Origin: Bacteroidota bacterium
GTDB lineage: Bacteria > Bacteroidota > Bacteroidia > Bacteroidales > Prolixibacteraceae
Direction: 5' to 3'
DNA length: 6,720 bases
Assembly: GCA_030695265.1 (NCBI GenBank)
Contig: JAUYTA010000848.1
Span: 1-6,720 of the forward strand
In this document: positions 1 to 6,305 of the stretch, in pieces
Layout of the letters: every line of letters starts with the position of its first letter
Numbering within the stretch: position 1 is the stretch's first letter
Notes under the pieces: generated by a model
What the model saw: only the letters and a program-made list of their open reading frames with translations
The model's database searches: none
Told to the model about the DNA's origin: nothing
Position numbers and translations under genes: made by a program

Positions 1-1479
1 GATCCCAGCCCCTGAAGTTCCAAACCACAGATTCCCCAAATGATCCTGCAGAATGCTTGAAACCGCATTATGACCAAGGCCTTCATTTACAGTATAGCGT
101 GTAAATACTTTTCCGTCATACCTGGTCAATCCGTTGTCATCACTTCCAAACCAGAGCATTCCGTTTTTATCTTCGAGCATACTTAACACTTTATTGCTGC
201 CAAGTCCCGATTTTTTTGAATAATTGACGAATTTTACGCCATCAAATTTTGAAACTCCGCCACCATAACTGCCAAACCATAGGTTGCCATTACGATCCTG
301 AAGTATGCTCCGAATTCCATTGAAGCACAAACCTTCATTTTGTGTGTAGTGATAGAAATATTTGCCATCGAATTTGGTAACTCCCATGCCATCAGTACCA
401 AACCAGATATTGCCTTCGTTGTCTTCAAAAATACTGTAAATCCGTTCGTTTAGCAGTCCTTCCTGAAGCGAATAGGAAGTGAAATATTTACCATCGAATT
501 TGGTTACGCCGCCACTAAAAGTACCGAACCAAAGATTATCCTGAATGTCCTGCATGATATTCAACACTTTGCCTTTGGCAAGACCTTCGTTATCGGTAAA
601 ATGGTTAAAAAGGTTGCCATTAAACTTTACCAAACCACCATCGCGCGTTCCAAACCACATGCTACCCTGTTTATCAATCAGTGAGCAACGGACATAATTA
701 TTGGTTAAGCCCTCTTTTTCAGTAAAATGAGTGAAATTATTGCCGTCAAACTTCGAAATCCCCCCTCCTGAAGTACCAAACCACATCCCTCCGTTTGCAT
801 CCTGAATCATGCATAAAACATTGTTGTCGCTCAATCCTTGTTTGTCGGTATATTGATAAAAATGGGTTCCGTCGTATTTTATTGCTCCGGTTTTGTAACT
901 TCCAAACCACATATTTCCTTGTTTATCCTGAAAAAGCGATACAACCTGATTGCCCGGAAAGCCTTCTTTTCCATTGTAATTCATGAAGTTTTTACCATCG
1001 AATTTTGTTACACCATTGCCAAAAGTACCGAACCAGATGTTTCCATCATCGTCCTGAAATATGTTTCGGATTTGGTTACTGCCAAGGCCTTCTTTATCTG
1101 TATAATGGGTAAACACTTTTCCGTCGAATTTGGAAGCGCCACCACCCGAAGTGCCAAACCAGTAATTTCCGGTTTTATCCTGAATAATCCAATTCACAAT
1201 ATTGTTGCTCAAACCATGCTTTTCGGTGTAATGGGTAAAATACTTGCCGTTGTAGCGTGTTACACCACCTCCAAAAGTTCCGAACCAAAGATCACCGGCC
1301 CGGTCTTCCATCATGCATAAAACAATGCTGTTACTTAACCCGCTTTTAACTGAGAAATGGGTAAGGTATTTGCCGTCGTAGCGCGTTACCCCATCGTCGT
1401 TGCTGAACCAAAGGTTTCCGTTTCGATCCTGTAACAAACATCTGATCTGATTGTGTTTTAATCCCTGAATAGTACCAAA
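1..1479 (-). repeat. Twelve tandem 126-bp propeller-blade repeats
   Basis: The plus-strand complement of the WFG motif (CCAAACCA, CCGAACCA or a close variant) begins at 20, 146, 272, 398, 524, 650, 776, 902, 1028, 1154 and 1280, exactly 126 bp apart. The promoter-proximal copy begins at 1403, 123 bp further, because that unit lacks one residue (WFSNDDG in place of WFGTFGGG). Units differ at many positions, so this is a diverged protein repeat and not a recent DNA duplication. The array continues past the left edge. Unit boundaries are arbitrary to within the 42-residue period. Confidence 0.9.
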
Positions 1480-1887
1480 GGCAGTAAAATTAAATGGATT
1501 AACATCCTTGCTGTATGCATCTTTGGCCAGCACAACTTCAGGAATTCCGGACAGGACAGAATGACCGGTTGAAATAATTTCTTTGGGAACGGCTAATCCG
1601 TCTTTTCCGGGAGTGCGAATTTCAGGAGTACCAGCAAGTGTTATTTCGGGTTTTCCGGCAGGTTTTACATTATTGCCAACGGGTATTTTCTGCGATTTTC
1701 CGGCCAAAACCATGATGGGTTTTCCAGCAACAATCGTTAAAGGTTCAGAAATGCTATCTTCCGGAATAACATATCCATGAGCTTCAACAGTTTTTGGCTT
1801 AATTGCAGTAGTATTCTTTTCAACCTTCGTCCGGTTGCACGATAGAAAGAGTATAAAAATTGAAAGCCAGATAACCTGCTTGTTCAT
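1..1887 (-). CDS. Propeller-repeat lipoprotein (Reg_prop family), 5' part, C-terminus outside window
   Basis: An uninterrupted frame of 629 codons runs from an ATG at 1885-1887 to the left edge. Residues 1-17 form a lipoprotein signal: a hydrophobic stretch ending in FLSC, with Cys17 as the likely lipidated residue. The next residues (NRTK) are not acidic, so surface export by the usual Bacteroidota signal is not indicated and a periplasm-facing anchor is more likely. Residues about 50-117 are a Pro/Gly-rich segment with AGKP-type motifs. From about residue 137 there are 12 repeats of the two-component regulator propeller type (core QDxxGNxWFGT, then GGGVxKFDGK), with tryptophans at 160, 201, 243 and then every 42 residues to 621. 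These repeats form beta-propeller blades; 12 exceed one seven-bladed propeller. In this phylum such repeats occur in periplasmic sensors of hybrid two-component systems, in proteins with other C-terminal signalling domains and in stand-alone lipoproteins. The window does not show which. No catalytic domain is visible. Confidence 0.9.
   Translation of the reverse strand, partial: MNKQVIWLSIFILFLSCNRTKVEKNTTAIKPKTVEAHGYVIPEDSISEPLTIVAGKPIMVLAGKSQKIPVGNNVKPAGKPEITLAGTPEIRTPGKDGLAVPKEIISTGHSVLSGIPEVVLAKDAYSKDVNPFNFTAFGTIQGLKHNQIRCLLQDRNGNLWFSNDDGVTRYDGKYLTHFSVKSGLSNSIVLCMMEDRAGDLWFGTFGGGVTRYNGKYFTHYTEKHGLSNNIVNWIIQDKTGNYWFGTSGGGASKFDGKVFTHYTDKEGLGSNQIRNIFQDDDGNIWFGTFGNGVTKFDGKNFMNYNGKEGFPGNQVVSLFQDKQGNMWFGSYKTGAIKYDGTHFYQYTDKQGLSDNNVLCMIQDANGGMWFGTSGGGISKFDGNNFTHFTEKEGLTNNYVRCSLIDKQGSMWFGTRDGGLVKFNGNLFNHFTDNEGLAKGKVLNIMQDIQDNLWFGTFSGGVTKFDGKYFTSYSLQEGLLNERIYSIFEDNEGNIWFGTDGMGVTKFDGKYFYHYTQNEGLCFNGIRSILQDRNGNLWFGSYGGGVSKFDGVKFVNYSKKSGLGSNKVLSMLEDKNGMLWFGSDDNGLTRYDGKVFTRYTVNEGLGHNAVSSILQDHLGNLWFGTSGAGI
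1537..1740 (-). repeat. AGKP-type degenerate peptide repeats in the lipoprotein linker
   Basis: Between the lipid anchor and the first propeller blade, residues 50-117 carry related short motifs: AGKP at 54-57, AGKS at 62-65, AGKP at 77-80, AGTP at 85-88, PGKD at 93-96 and SGIP at 113-116. Hydrophobic residues precede most of them, and spacing is often eight residues. This suggests a short extended or beta-type spacer, possibly a stalk. The similarity is visible in both DNA and protein, but the function is unknown. It is not a Walker A motif, since the surrounding GxxxxGK[ST] pattern is absent. Confidence 0.6.
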
Positions 1888-2055
1888 AGTACAGTTGCAA
1901 AAAATCACTAAAATAATCTACCCCGGAGAATTTCTGATTGTTTCCCTGTCAAAAATTTAAATCCTGACTTAGGTTATTGAAGTGTAAATATACCAAAAGT
2001 TCCGGCAGCTGACCTATGAAAGGAGAAAAGAGGGATAAACTGAAAATACAACCCG

Positions 2056-2145
2056 TTATCTTGCGGCCAACATCGGTTTATATTTGTCGTGATAGTAATA
2101 AGCCAGGAAAAGGGTTCCAACCATCAGCAAAACTGCGATTTTCAT
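2056..2145 (-). CDS. Possible 29-residue single-pass membrane peptide
   Basis: An ATG at 2143-2145 opens a 29-codon frame ending in TAA at 2056-2058. The peptide starts MKIAVLLMVGTLFLAYYY and ends with a charged tail (HDKYKPMLAAR). About 15 consecutive residues are hydrophobic, and the basic tail would favour a cytoplasmic C-terminus or membrane-surface contact. It begins 16 bp after the stop of the SRPBCC gene on the same strand, which fits translational coupling or operon membership. No strong ribosome binding site is visible, which is common in Bacteroidota and does not decide the matter. It could be a small membrane protein missed by gene callers or a chance frame. I recognise no family. 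Confidence 0.4.
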   Translation of the reverse strand: MKIAVLLMVGTLFLAYYYHDKYKPMLAAR

Positions 2146-2161
2146 AGGTTGAATTTTTAAA

Positions 2162-2599
2162 TTATTTTGATTTATTATCCAGGAACTCTTTAAGCGAAGT
2201 GCCTATAATCCAATTCCATCCTTCAACAAAGTTCTCTTTTGCAAAATCGGGATTAGTGACCGGAAAGGTTCCCAATCCTTCGTGAGTAAGTTTCAATCTG
2301 GTAAGATTTCCTATGGCAAAAAGTTCAAAAGTTACCAGTGTGTTTCCATCATAACCATCGTAACGCCAACTGTAAGCAAGCTTTTTCTCCGGAATGACTC
2401 CGGTAATTTTACACAAATGGAGGTATTGCCGGTTTTCATCAGGTCCGCCCCAAAACTGAAATTCAAAACCCACTTCAGGAATAAACTCCTTTAGGTCGAA
2501 ATACCATAGTTTCATTGCCTCCTTAATGGTGATGGCTCTCCATACGATTTCAACCGGAGCGGAATAGATCTGTTCAATAACAAATGTGTCGTTTTCCAT
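2162..2599 (-). CDS. SRPBCC / AHSA1-like domain protein
   Basis: A 145-residue protein consisting of one START-like (Bet v1 fold) domain of the SRPBCC superfamily, AHSA1-like group. These are soluble helix-grip proteins with a hydrophobic cavity; ligands are mostly unknown, so no specific role is assigned. Supporting features are the N-terminal strand and helix IEQIYSAPVEIVWRAIT (8-24), the KLWYFDLKEFIPEVGFEF segment (30-47), the GVIPEKKLAYSWRY strand pair (67-80), the LTRLKLTHEGLG strand (99-110) and the typical C-terminal helix GWNWIIGTSLKEFL (127-140). An upstream in-frame ATG at 2653 would add 18 residues, but these do not look domain-like and the stretch contains an inverted repeat, so the ATG at 2597-2599 is preferred. 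It lies 72 bp downstream of the GH97 stop codon on the same strand and is probably co-transcribed with it. Confidence 0.85.
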   Translation of the reverse strand: MENDTFVIEQIYSAPVEIVWRAITIKEAMKLWYFDLKEFIPEVGFEFQFWGGPDENRQYLHLCKITGVIPEKKLAYSWRYDGYDGNTLVTFELFAIGNLTRLKLTHEGLGTFPVTNPDFAKENFVEGWNWIIGTSLKEFLDNKSK

Positions 2600-2639
2600 G
2601 GTTTTATCAGTAATCAGGTTAAAGCTGATAAATAAAACC
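2600..2639. repeat. Inverted repeat abutting the SRPBCC start codon
   Basis: TTTATCAG at 2603-2610 and CTGATAAA at 2625-2632 are perfect 8-bp inverted arms around a 14-bp spacer. Pairing extends outward (GGTT at 2600-2603 with AACC at 2636-2639) if a short bulge is allowed. In the minus-strand transcript the distal arm touches the ATG of the SRPBCC gene, so a hairpin here could mask initiation. It could instead be an operator or a chance AT-rich palindrome. No run of U follows, so it is not a typical intrinsic terminator for the GH97 gene. Confidence 0.35.
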
Positions 2640-2671
2640 AATTTGAAATACAATTGTTCTGGCAGATTTCA

Positions 2672-4603
2672 TTAATCTTTTCCCGGCAAGGTTTTAATAA
2701 TCAAGCAGGCTCCTCCTCCGGCAGCAAGTTTTACCTGAATCTGATCTTTACGATTGGCAATTCTCATCTCTGTTTTTAGCACTTCCCGATTGGTTAGGTA
2801 GTGTGCATTTTCGCCATCCTGAATAATGGTTACTTCATATTTTCCACGCTTCAGAAAATTAAGGGGAATATTCAGTTCGCGAGGCGACTCATTGGTTGCA
2901 GCGCCAACAAGCCAAACTCCATCGGCAGCCTGACGGGCCATCACGATGTATTCGCCAATTTCTCCTGAAAGCGTTTTGCTTTCCTGCCATGGCATTTTCT
3001 GGGCTCCGATAAATTTCAGCAAATCCGGATATTTGCGGTAATATTCAGGAATATCGGGAATTATAGTTGCTCCTGAAAAAACAATCAAGGTGCGTGCAGC
3101 TTCCGAAACCAAGGTGGAAGGAACCGGTTGATTTTCGTCAACCCGTGTTGTTTTTCCCTGACGAAGATCAAACATCCCGTTGTTCATATCGATTGGTCCG
3201 GCAAGCATATTTACGAAAACGGAGGTTACAAAAGTTTCTGGCACAAAAACATGATGACCATCCAGTTGGGCATGACAAAATTCACGGGTAACGGCGTTTG
3301 GGAAAGTTCTCATCTGCCCGTAAGGATGAACCGGCCCGTCGTGAAAATCGCAAAGGAGATGATTCTCTGCACATAGTTTTGTTATTTTGCGGGTCCATGT
3401 ATTTTTTTCAGCCGGATTACCTCTCATAAATCCGTATTTAATACCGGCAGCACCCCAGTCTCCGTATTGTTTCAAGGTCTGTTCAATCGGAAATTTACGG
3501 CCACCCACATCGTTCAGGTAAAGCCAGATTCCGACGCCTTTTTCTTTTCCGTACTGAAGTAATTTCCGCACATCATTGGCTTTATCGCCTTTCACCGGAT
3601 CTGAATTTGCTTCGTGTTCCGGTCCATACCAGTTGGCATCCAAAACGAGGTAACGAATATTGTTTTCTGCAGCAAAATCGACCATCCGAATCCACGATGG
3701 ATAACTCATCGAATAGATAAATCCATCAATTTGCGCTCCGTCAATGCGCCAGTCCCAAACAGCTACGCCGGGCTTTACCCATGAAAAATCGCCTTCAGCC
3801 GCTGGGTTTAAAAGTTCGATCATATGAGAATCTACCATGGTTCCGGGAGTTTTTCCGCAAAGAATAACCCGCCATGCCGACTGGTAGCCTGCTTCCAGCT
3901 TTTCAGGAGCAGAAACCACCGAAAAGCTGGTGCTGCCCTTTTTTGTTTGCAGAACCAATGGATCGCCAGTTGCCAGATCTGCTTCATGAATGGCCAGATA
4001 TAAATCATCGCTGGCTTTGATCGTCATTACCGGCAATCGTTTCCCATCGCTTTCCGAAAGTTTTTCGGGACCAATGTTGTGATTTTCGCCATTGTAAAAC
4101 CATGCAGTGTAGTCACCCGCGAAATTATATCGGGTTAATTCGGCAGTTGGCTTCAAACTATTTTTTTCTTCTGCCGGAATACTGTAACGAAATGCAACAC
4201 CATCGTTGTAGGCTCTTGCTTCGATGCGTAAATGCTGCAATTCAGAAGTATTCGGGCCTTTTAGATTCAGGATTAATTCGTTGTATTCATCAGGAACCAC
4301 CGACCGTTTTCCCCACACGGGTTTCCATACCGAGACTATTGAATGCTGTTCCGATTTTTCGAGATACCAACCTGAAGATGGCACCGAAATCGAATTTCCA
4401 CCAGTAAAACCCAATGGCGATTCAGATATAACATTCCTCTTGAATGCATTAAATGAGTAACTCATTGAACCCTCTTCTGTCAATTGAAATGTGATGGAAA
4501 GCTTGCCATCCGGCGACTGGAGTGATTTGGTTTCCTGAGCAGCTAAATTCCGGATTGAAAGCCCGGCAAATATAAATAAGAGTAAAAAAAGTGTCGTTTT
4601 CAT
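2672..4603 (-). CDS. GH97 family glycoside hydrolase, atypical active site
   Basis: A complete 643-residue secreted enzyme of glycoside hydrolase family 97, a length usual for the family. Known members cleave alpha-glucosides (SusB, inverting) or alpha-galactosides (retaining) in the Bacteroidota periplasm. Residues 1-22 are a signal peptide with likely cleavage before Gln23. The N-terminal beta-sandwich covers about 24-280 (SPDGKLSITF at 30-39; HEADL at 206-210, probably a calcium-ligand region). The (beta/alpha)8 barrel covers about 281-545 (AVWDWRIDG, LVLDANWYGPEH, GIKYGFM, RTFPNAVTRE, NMLAGPIDM). The C-terminal beta domain covers about 546-640 (GEYIVMARQ, WLVGAATN, PRELNIPLNFL). Gly391 occupies the retaining-nucleophile Asp position, as in inverting members, but the SusB-type base and acid glutamates seem to be replaced by Asp365, Asp422 and Leu447/Asp448. 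Glu441 is kept. Substrate and mechanism cannot be assigned. The gene is divergent from panE, with SRPBCC downstream. Confidence 0.92.
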   Translation of the reverse strand: MKTTLFLLLFIFAGLSIRNLAAQETKSLQSPDGKLSITFQLTEEGSMSYSFNAFKRNVISESPLGFTGGNSISVPSSGWYLEKSEQHSIVSVWKPVWGKRSVVPDEYNELILNLKGPNTSELQHLRIEARAYNDGVAFRYSIPAEEKNSLKPTAELTRYNFAGDYTAWFYNGENHNIGPEKLSESDGKRLPVMTIKASDDLYLAIHEADLATGDPLVLQTKKGSTSFSVVSAPEKLEAGYQSAWRVILCGKTPGTMVDSHMIELLNPAAEGDFSWVKPGVAVWDWRIDGAQIDGFIYSMSYPSWIRMVDFAAENNIRYLVLDANWYGPEHEANSDPVKGDKANDVRKLLQYGKEKGVGIWLYLNDVGGRKFPIEQTLKQYGDWGAAGIKYGFMRGNPAEKNTWTRKITKLCAENHLLCDFHDGPVHPYGQMRTFPNAVTREFCHAQLDGHHVFVPETFVTSVFVNMLAGPIDMNNGMFDLRQGKTTRVDENQPVPSTLVSEAARTLIVFSGATIIPDIPEYYRKYPDLLKFIGAQKMPWQESKTLSGEIGEYIVMARQAADGVWLVGAATNESPRELNIPLNFLKRGKYEVTIIQDGENAHYLTNREVLKTEMRIANRKDQIQVKLAAGGGACLIIKTLPGKD

Positions 4604-4627
4604 TTTTGTAGTTTAGGTTTATGCATT

Positions 4628-4641
4628 TCGTTTTGAAACGA
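4628..4641. promoter_or_regulatory. Operator-like near-palindrome upstream of GH97
   Basis: TCGTTTTGAAACGA has 6-bp inverted arms (TCGTTT/AAACGA) around a TG centre. It lies 25-38 bp upstream of the GH97 start codon, and a further GTTTCG word follows on the minus strand next to it. Size and symmetry suit a dimeric repressor site, but no regulator gene is in the window and the match could be chance. Confidence 0.25.
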
Positions 4642-4694
4642 TACGAAACTACTTAATTATTGTGAAATATTTAGTTTGGTCAGAAGATCGTTGG

Positions 4695-4712
4695 CGTAAC
4701 CTTTTTGTTACG
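4695..4712. promoter_or_regulatory. Perfect 6-bp inverted repeat between GH97 and panE
   Basis: CGTAAC at 4695-4700 and GTTACG at 4707-4712 are perfect inverted arms with a 6-bp CTTTTT centre. It lies in the divergent intergenic region, just downstream of the candidate GH97 -7 element, where a bound protein could block transcription. A terminator is unlikely because no gene ends nearby. No known regulator is recognised. Confidence 0.3.
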
Positions 4713-4728
4713 ATTGAGGCCTCCATCC

Positions 4729-4736
4729 CAAAAGTA
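4729..4736 (-). promoter_or_regulatory. Candidate -7 element for the GH97 gene
   Basis: On the minus strand the bases read TACTTTTG, a perfect match to the Bacteroidota primary-sigma -7 consensus TAnnTTTG. It would give a leader of about 115-120 bases before the GH97 start. I find no TTTG -33 element at the expected distance, so support is partial. Confidence 0.35.
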
Positions 4737-4761
4737 TCTACGGCATCAGCAGGTTTGTTGT

Positions 4762-4769
4762 TATTTTTG
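4762..4769 (+). promoter_or_regulatory. Candidate -7 element for panE-thpR
   Basis: TATTTTTG is a perfect match to the Bacteroidota -7 consensus TAnnTTTG and ends 26 bp before the panE start codon, implying a short leader of about 20 bases. No clear -33 TTTG lies 17-21 bp upstream. A single promoter here could serve both panE and thpR. Confidence 0.4.
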
Positions 4770-4795
4770 CCTGATATAGAATTCAAATTAAGACA

Positions 4796-5710
4796 ATGAC
4801 AATCAGATACGGAGTAATCGGGACAGGCGCTTTGGGTGGTTTTTACGGTGGAATGCTGGCCAGGGCTGGGCTGGAAGTTCATTTTTTGTTCCGGAGCGAT
4901 TTTGAGTTTGTTCGAATACATGGGCTTCGCGTTGATTCGGTAAATGGTAATTTTCATTTGCCTGAAGTAAATGCTTACCACACCACCCAACAAATGCCGG
5001 TTTGCGATGTAATTCTGGTTTGTATGAAAACCACCGGAAATCATTTGTTACCGGATTTAATAAAGCCACTTCTTCATCCTGAAAGTGTGGTCGTCTTACT
5101 TCAAAATGGATTGGGTTTGGAAGAAGAACTTTCGGCTCAATTGCCGGGAGTTCAAATTGCCGGAGGACTGGCGTTTATCTGTTCCAACAAAGTCGGTCCG
5201 GGGCATATCAATCATCTCGATTACGGAAAGTTGGTACTTGGTTCGCACAATGTTTCCAATCCTGAAATCCTGAAACAGGTTGTCAATGATTTTCAATCAG
5301 CCGGGATACATGCTGATCTTTCTTCAGATCTTCGTTTTGCACGCTGGCAAAAACTGGTATGGAACATTCCTTTCAACGGGATGACGGTTGTTTTGAATAC
5401 CACGACCGACAGTTTAATGGCCAATGAAAACACCCGTGAATTGTCGCGCGAACTGATGCTGGAAGTAATCCATGGTGCAAATGCCTGCGGAGTTCCGCTG
5501 AAAGAATCGCTGGCACAGCAAATGATTGAAATGACCATTAAAATGAAACCTTATGCGCCCAGCATGAAATTGGATTACGATTTCGGAAGGCCTATGGAAA
5601 TTGAGTATATTTACTCGAAACCTATTGAAACTGCTCGCGATGCCGGCTTTGAAATGAACAAGGTTTCGATGCTCGAAAAACAATTGCGGTTTATTCAGGG
5701 AAACTGCTAA
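4796..5710 (+). CDS. panE: 2-dehydropantoate 2-reductase (ketopantoate reductase family)
   Basis: A 304-residue cytoplasmic NADPH-dependent reductase of the ApbA/PanE family, which converts 2-dehydropantoate to pantoate for pantothenate and coenzyme A synthesis. The Rossmann dinucleotide motif is GVIGTGALGG (6-15). Arg33 sits where family members contact the NADP phosphate, and Lys78 lies in the following loop. The catalytic set aligns with E. coli PanE, with numbering recalled and not computed: Asn104 in QNG; Lys186 in WQKLVWN with Asn190 and Asn194; Ser256; and Glu268 in the MEIEY segment, 12 residues after that Ser as in E. coli. Length is normal. No other pantothenate gene is nearby, and the family includes related 2-oxoacid reductases, so exact substrate is less certain than family. 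It starts opposite to GH97 and leads a pair with thpR. Confidence 0.88.
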   Translation: MTIRYGVIGTGALGGFYGGMLARAGLEVHFLFRSDFEFVRIHGLRVDSVNGNFHLPEVNAYHTTQQMPVCDVILVCMKTTGNHLLPDLIKPLLHPESVVVLLQNGLGLEEELSAQLPGVQIAGGLAFICSNKVGPGHINHLDYGKLVLGSHNVSNPEILKQVVNDFQSAGIHADLSSDLRFARWQKLVWNIPFNGMTVVLNTTTDSLMANENTRELSRELMLEVIHGANACGVPLKESLAQQMIEMTIKMKPYAPSMKLDYDFGRPMEIEYIYSKPIETARDAGFEMNKVSMLEKQLRFIQGNC

Positions 5711-5725
5711 AATACAGATAATCAT

Positions 5726-6289
5726 ATGAAGCGACTTTTTATCGGTGTCCCGATTGAATCGGATAAAGCGGCAAAACATGCTGGAATCTGGAAAAATGAC
5801 CGAAAATTAATCAGCAATAATTTGAACTGGACAAAATTCGAAAACTGGCACATTACCTTGTTTTTTCTGGGTGATACAACCGTTTCAAAAATTAGTTTGT
5901 TGCAAAATCTGATGGAACAATCGTTCAACGGAATTGAGGCATTCAAAACCGAATTGATTGGGCTGGGAGTGTTTCCCAATCCGAATAATCCAAAAGTTTT
6001 ATGGATGGATTTGACCGACATTCAGCCACTTTTACCTGGCCGCAAGCAATTGGGAGATTTGCTTCAGCAAAATGGTTTTCCCTTTGATAACAAACCGCTG
6101 AAACCGCACCTGACATTGGCCCGGATAAAATACCTGGACAACCGTACAGTTTTCGATTCTTTATTGAATGATTATAAGAAATACTCTTTTGGATCTGTTG
6201 AAATCGATCGGATAGTTCTTTACGAAAGCATTCTGACTCAACAGGGACCGGTTTATAAACCGTTGTTCGAGAAGCTGCTGACAGGATGA
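5726..6289 (+). CDS. thpR: RNA 2',3'-cyclic phosphodiesterase (2H phosphoesterase, LigT type)
   Basis: A 187-residue protein of the 2H phosphoesterase superfamily, of normal length for ThpR. These enzymes open RNA 2',3'-cyclic phosphates to 2'-phosphates and can join or cleave 2'-5' linkages in vitro; the cellular role is not settled. Both signature HxTx motifs are intact: HITL at 42-45 within ENWHITLFFLGD, and HLTL at 128-131 within KPHLTLARIK. The two histidines are the catalytic acid and base. The opening MKRLFIGVPIE is the typical first strand of the family. The ATG lies 15 bp after the panE stop, which suggests co-transcription. The stop is 16 bp from the end of the convergent GH26 remnant, leaving no room for a separate terminator. 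Confidence 0.93.
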   Translation: MKRLFIGVPIESDKAAKHAGIWKNDRKLISNNLNWTKFENWHITLFFLGDTTVSKISLLQNLMEQSFNGIEAFKTELIGLGVFPNPNNPKVLWMDLTDIQPLLPGRKQLGDLLQQNGFPFDNKPLKPHLTLARIKYLDNRTVFDSLLNDYKKYSFGSVEIDRIVLYESILTQQGPVYKPLFEKLLTG

Positions 6290-6305
6290 ATTTGAAGTGA
6301 ACGGA

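Noticed and set aside
838..1320. Plus-strand 160-codon frame with an apparent internal repeat
   Set aside because: It is the antisense of the propeller repeats and inherits their 126-bp period. It has no start context or family signature, and the minus-strand frame is continuous through it.
1..1479. CRISPR array or satellite DNA suggested by the regular period
   Set aside because: The period is a whole number of codons, the units encode conserved WFGT and FDGK motifs, and no short identical repeats alternate with unique spacers.
1583..1780. Plus-strand 65-codon frame rich in SGFPA-like motifs
   Set aside because: It is the complement of the AGKP linker of the lipoprotein; the repeat look comes from the coding strand.
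1888..2055. Promoter or terminator in the gap upstream of the lipoprotein
   Set aside because: There are only one-mismatch versions of the -7 element with no -33 at proper spacing, and no stem with a T-run, so nothing is called.
2600..2653. Longer SRPBCC start at the ATG at 2653
   Set aside because: The 18 extra residues are AT-rich, contain the inverted repeat and precede the point where the domain normally begins.
4649..5044. Minus-strand 131-codon frame across the GH97/panE gap
   Set aside because: It overlaps the start and NADP-binding region of panE antisense and has no recognisable domain.
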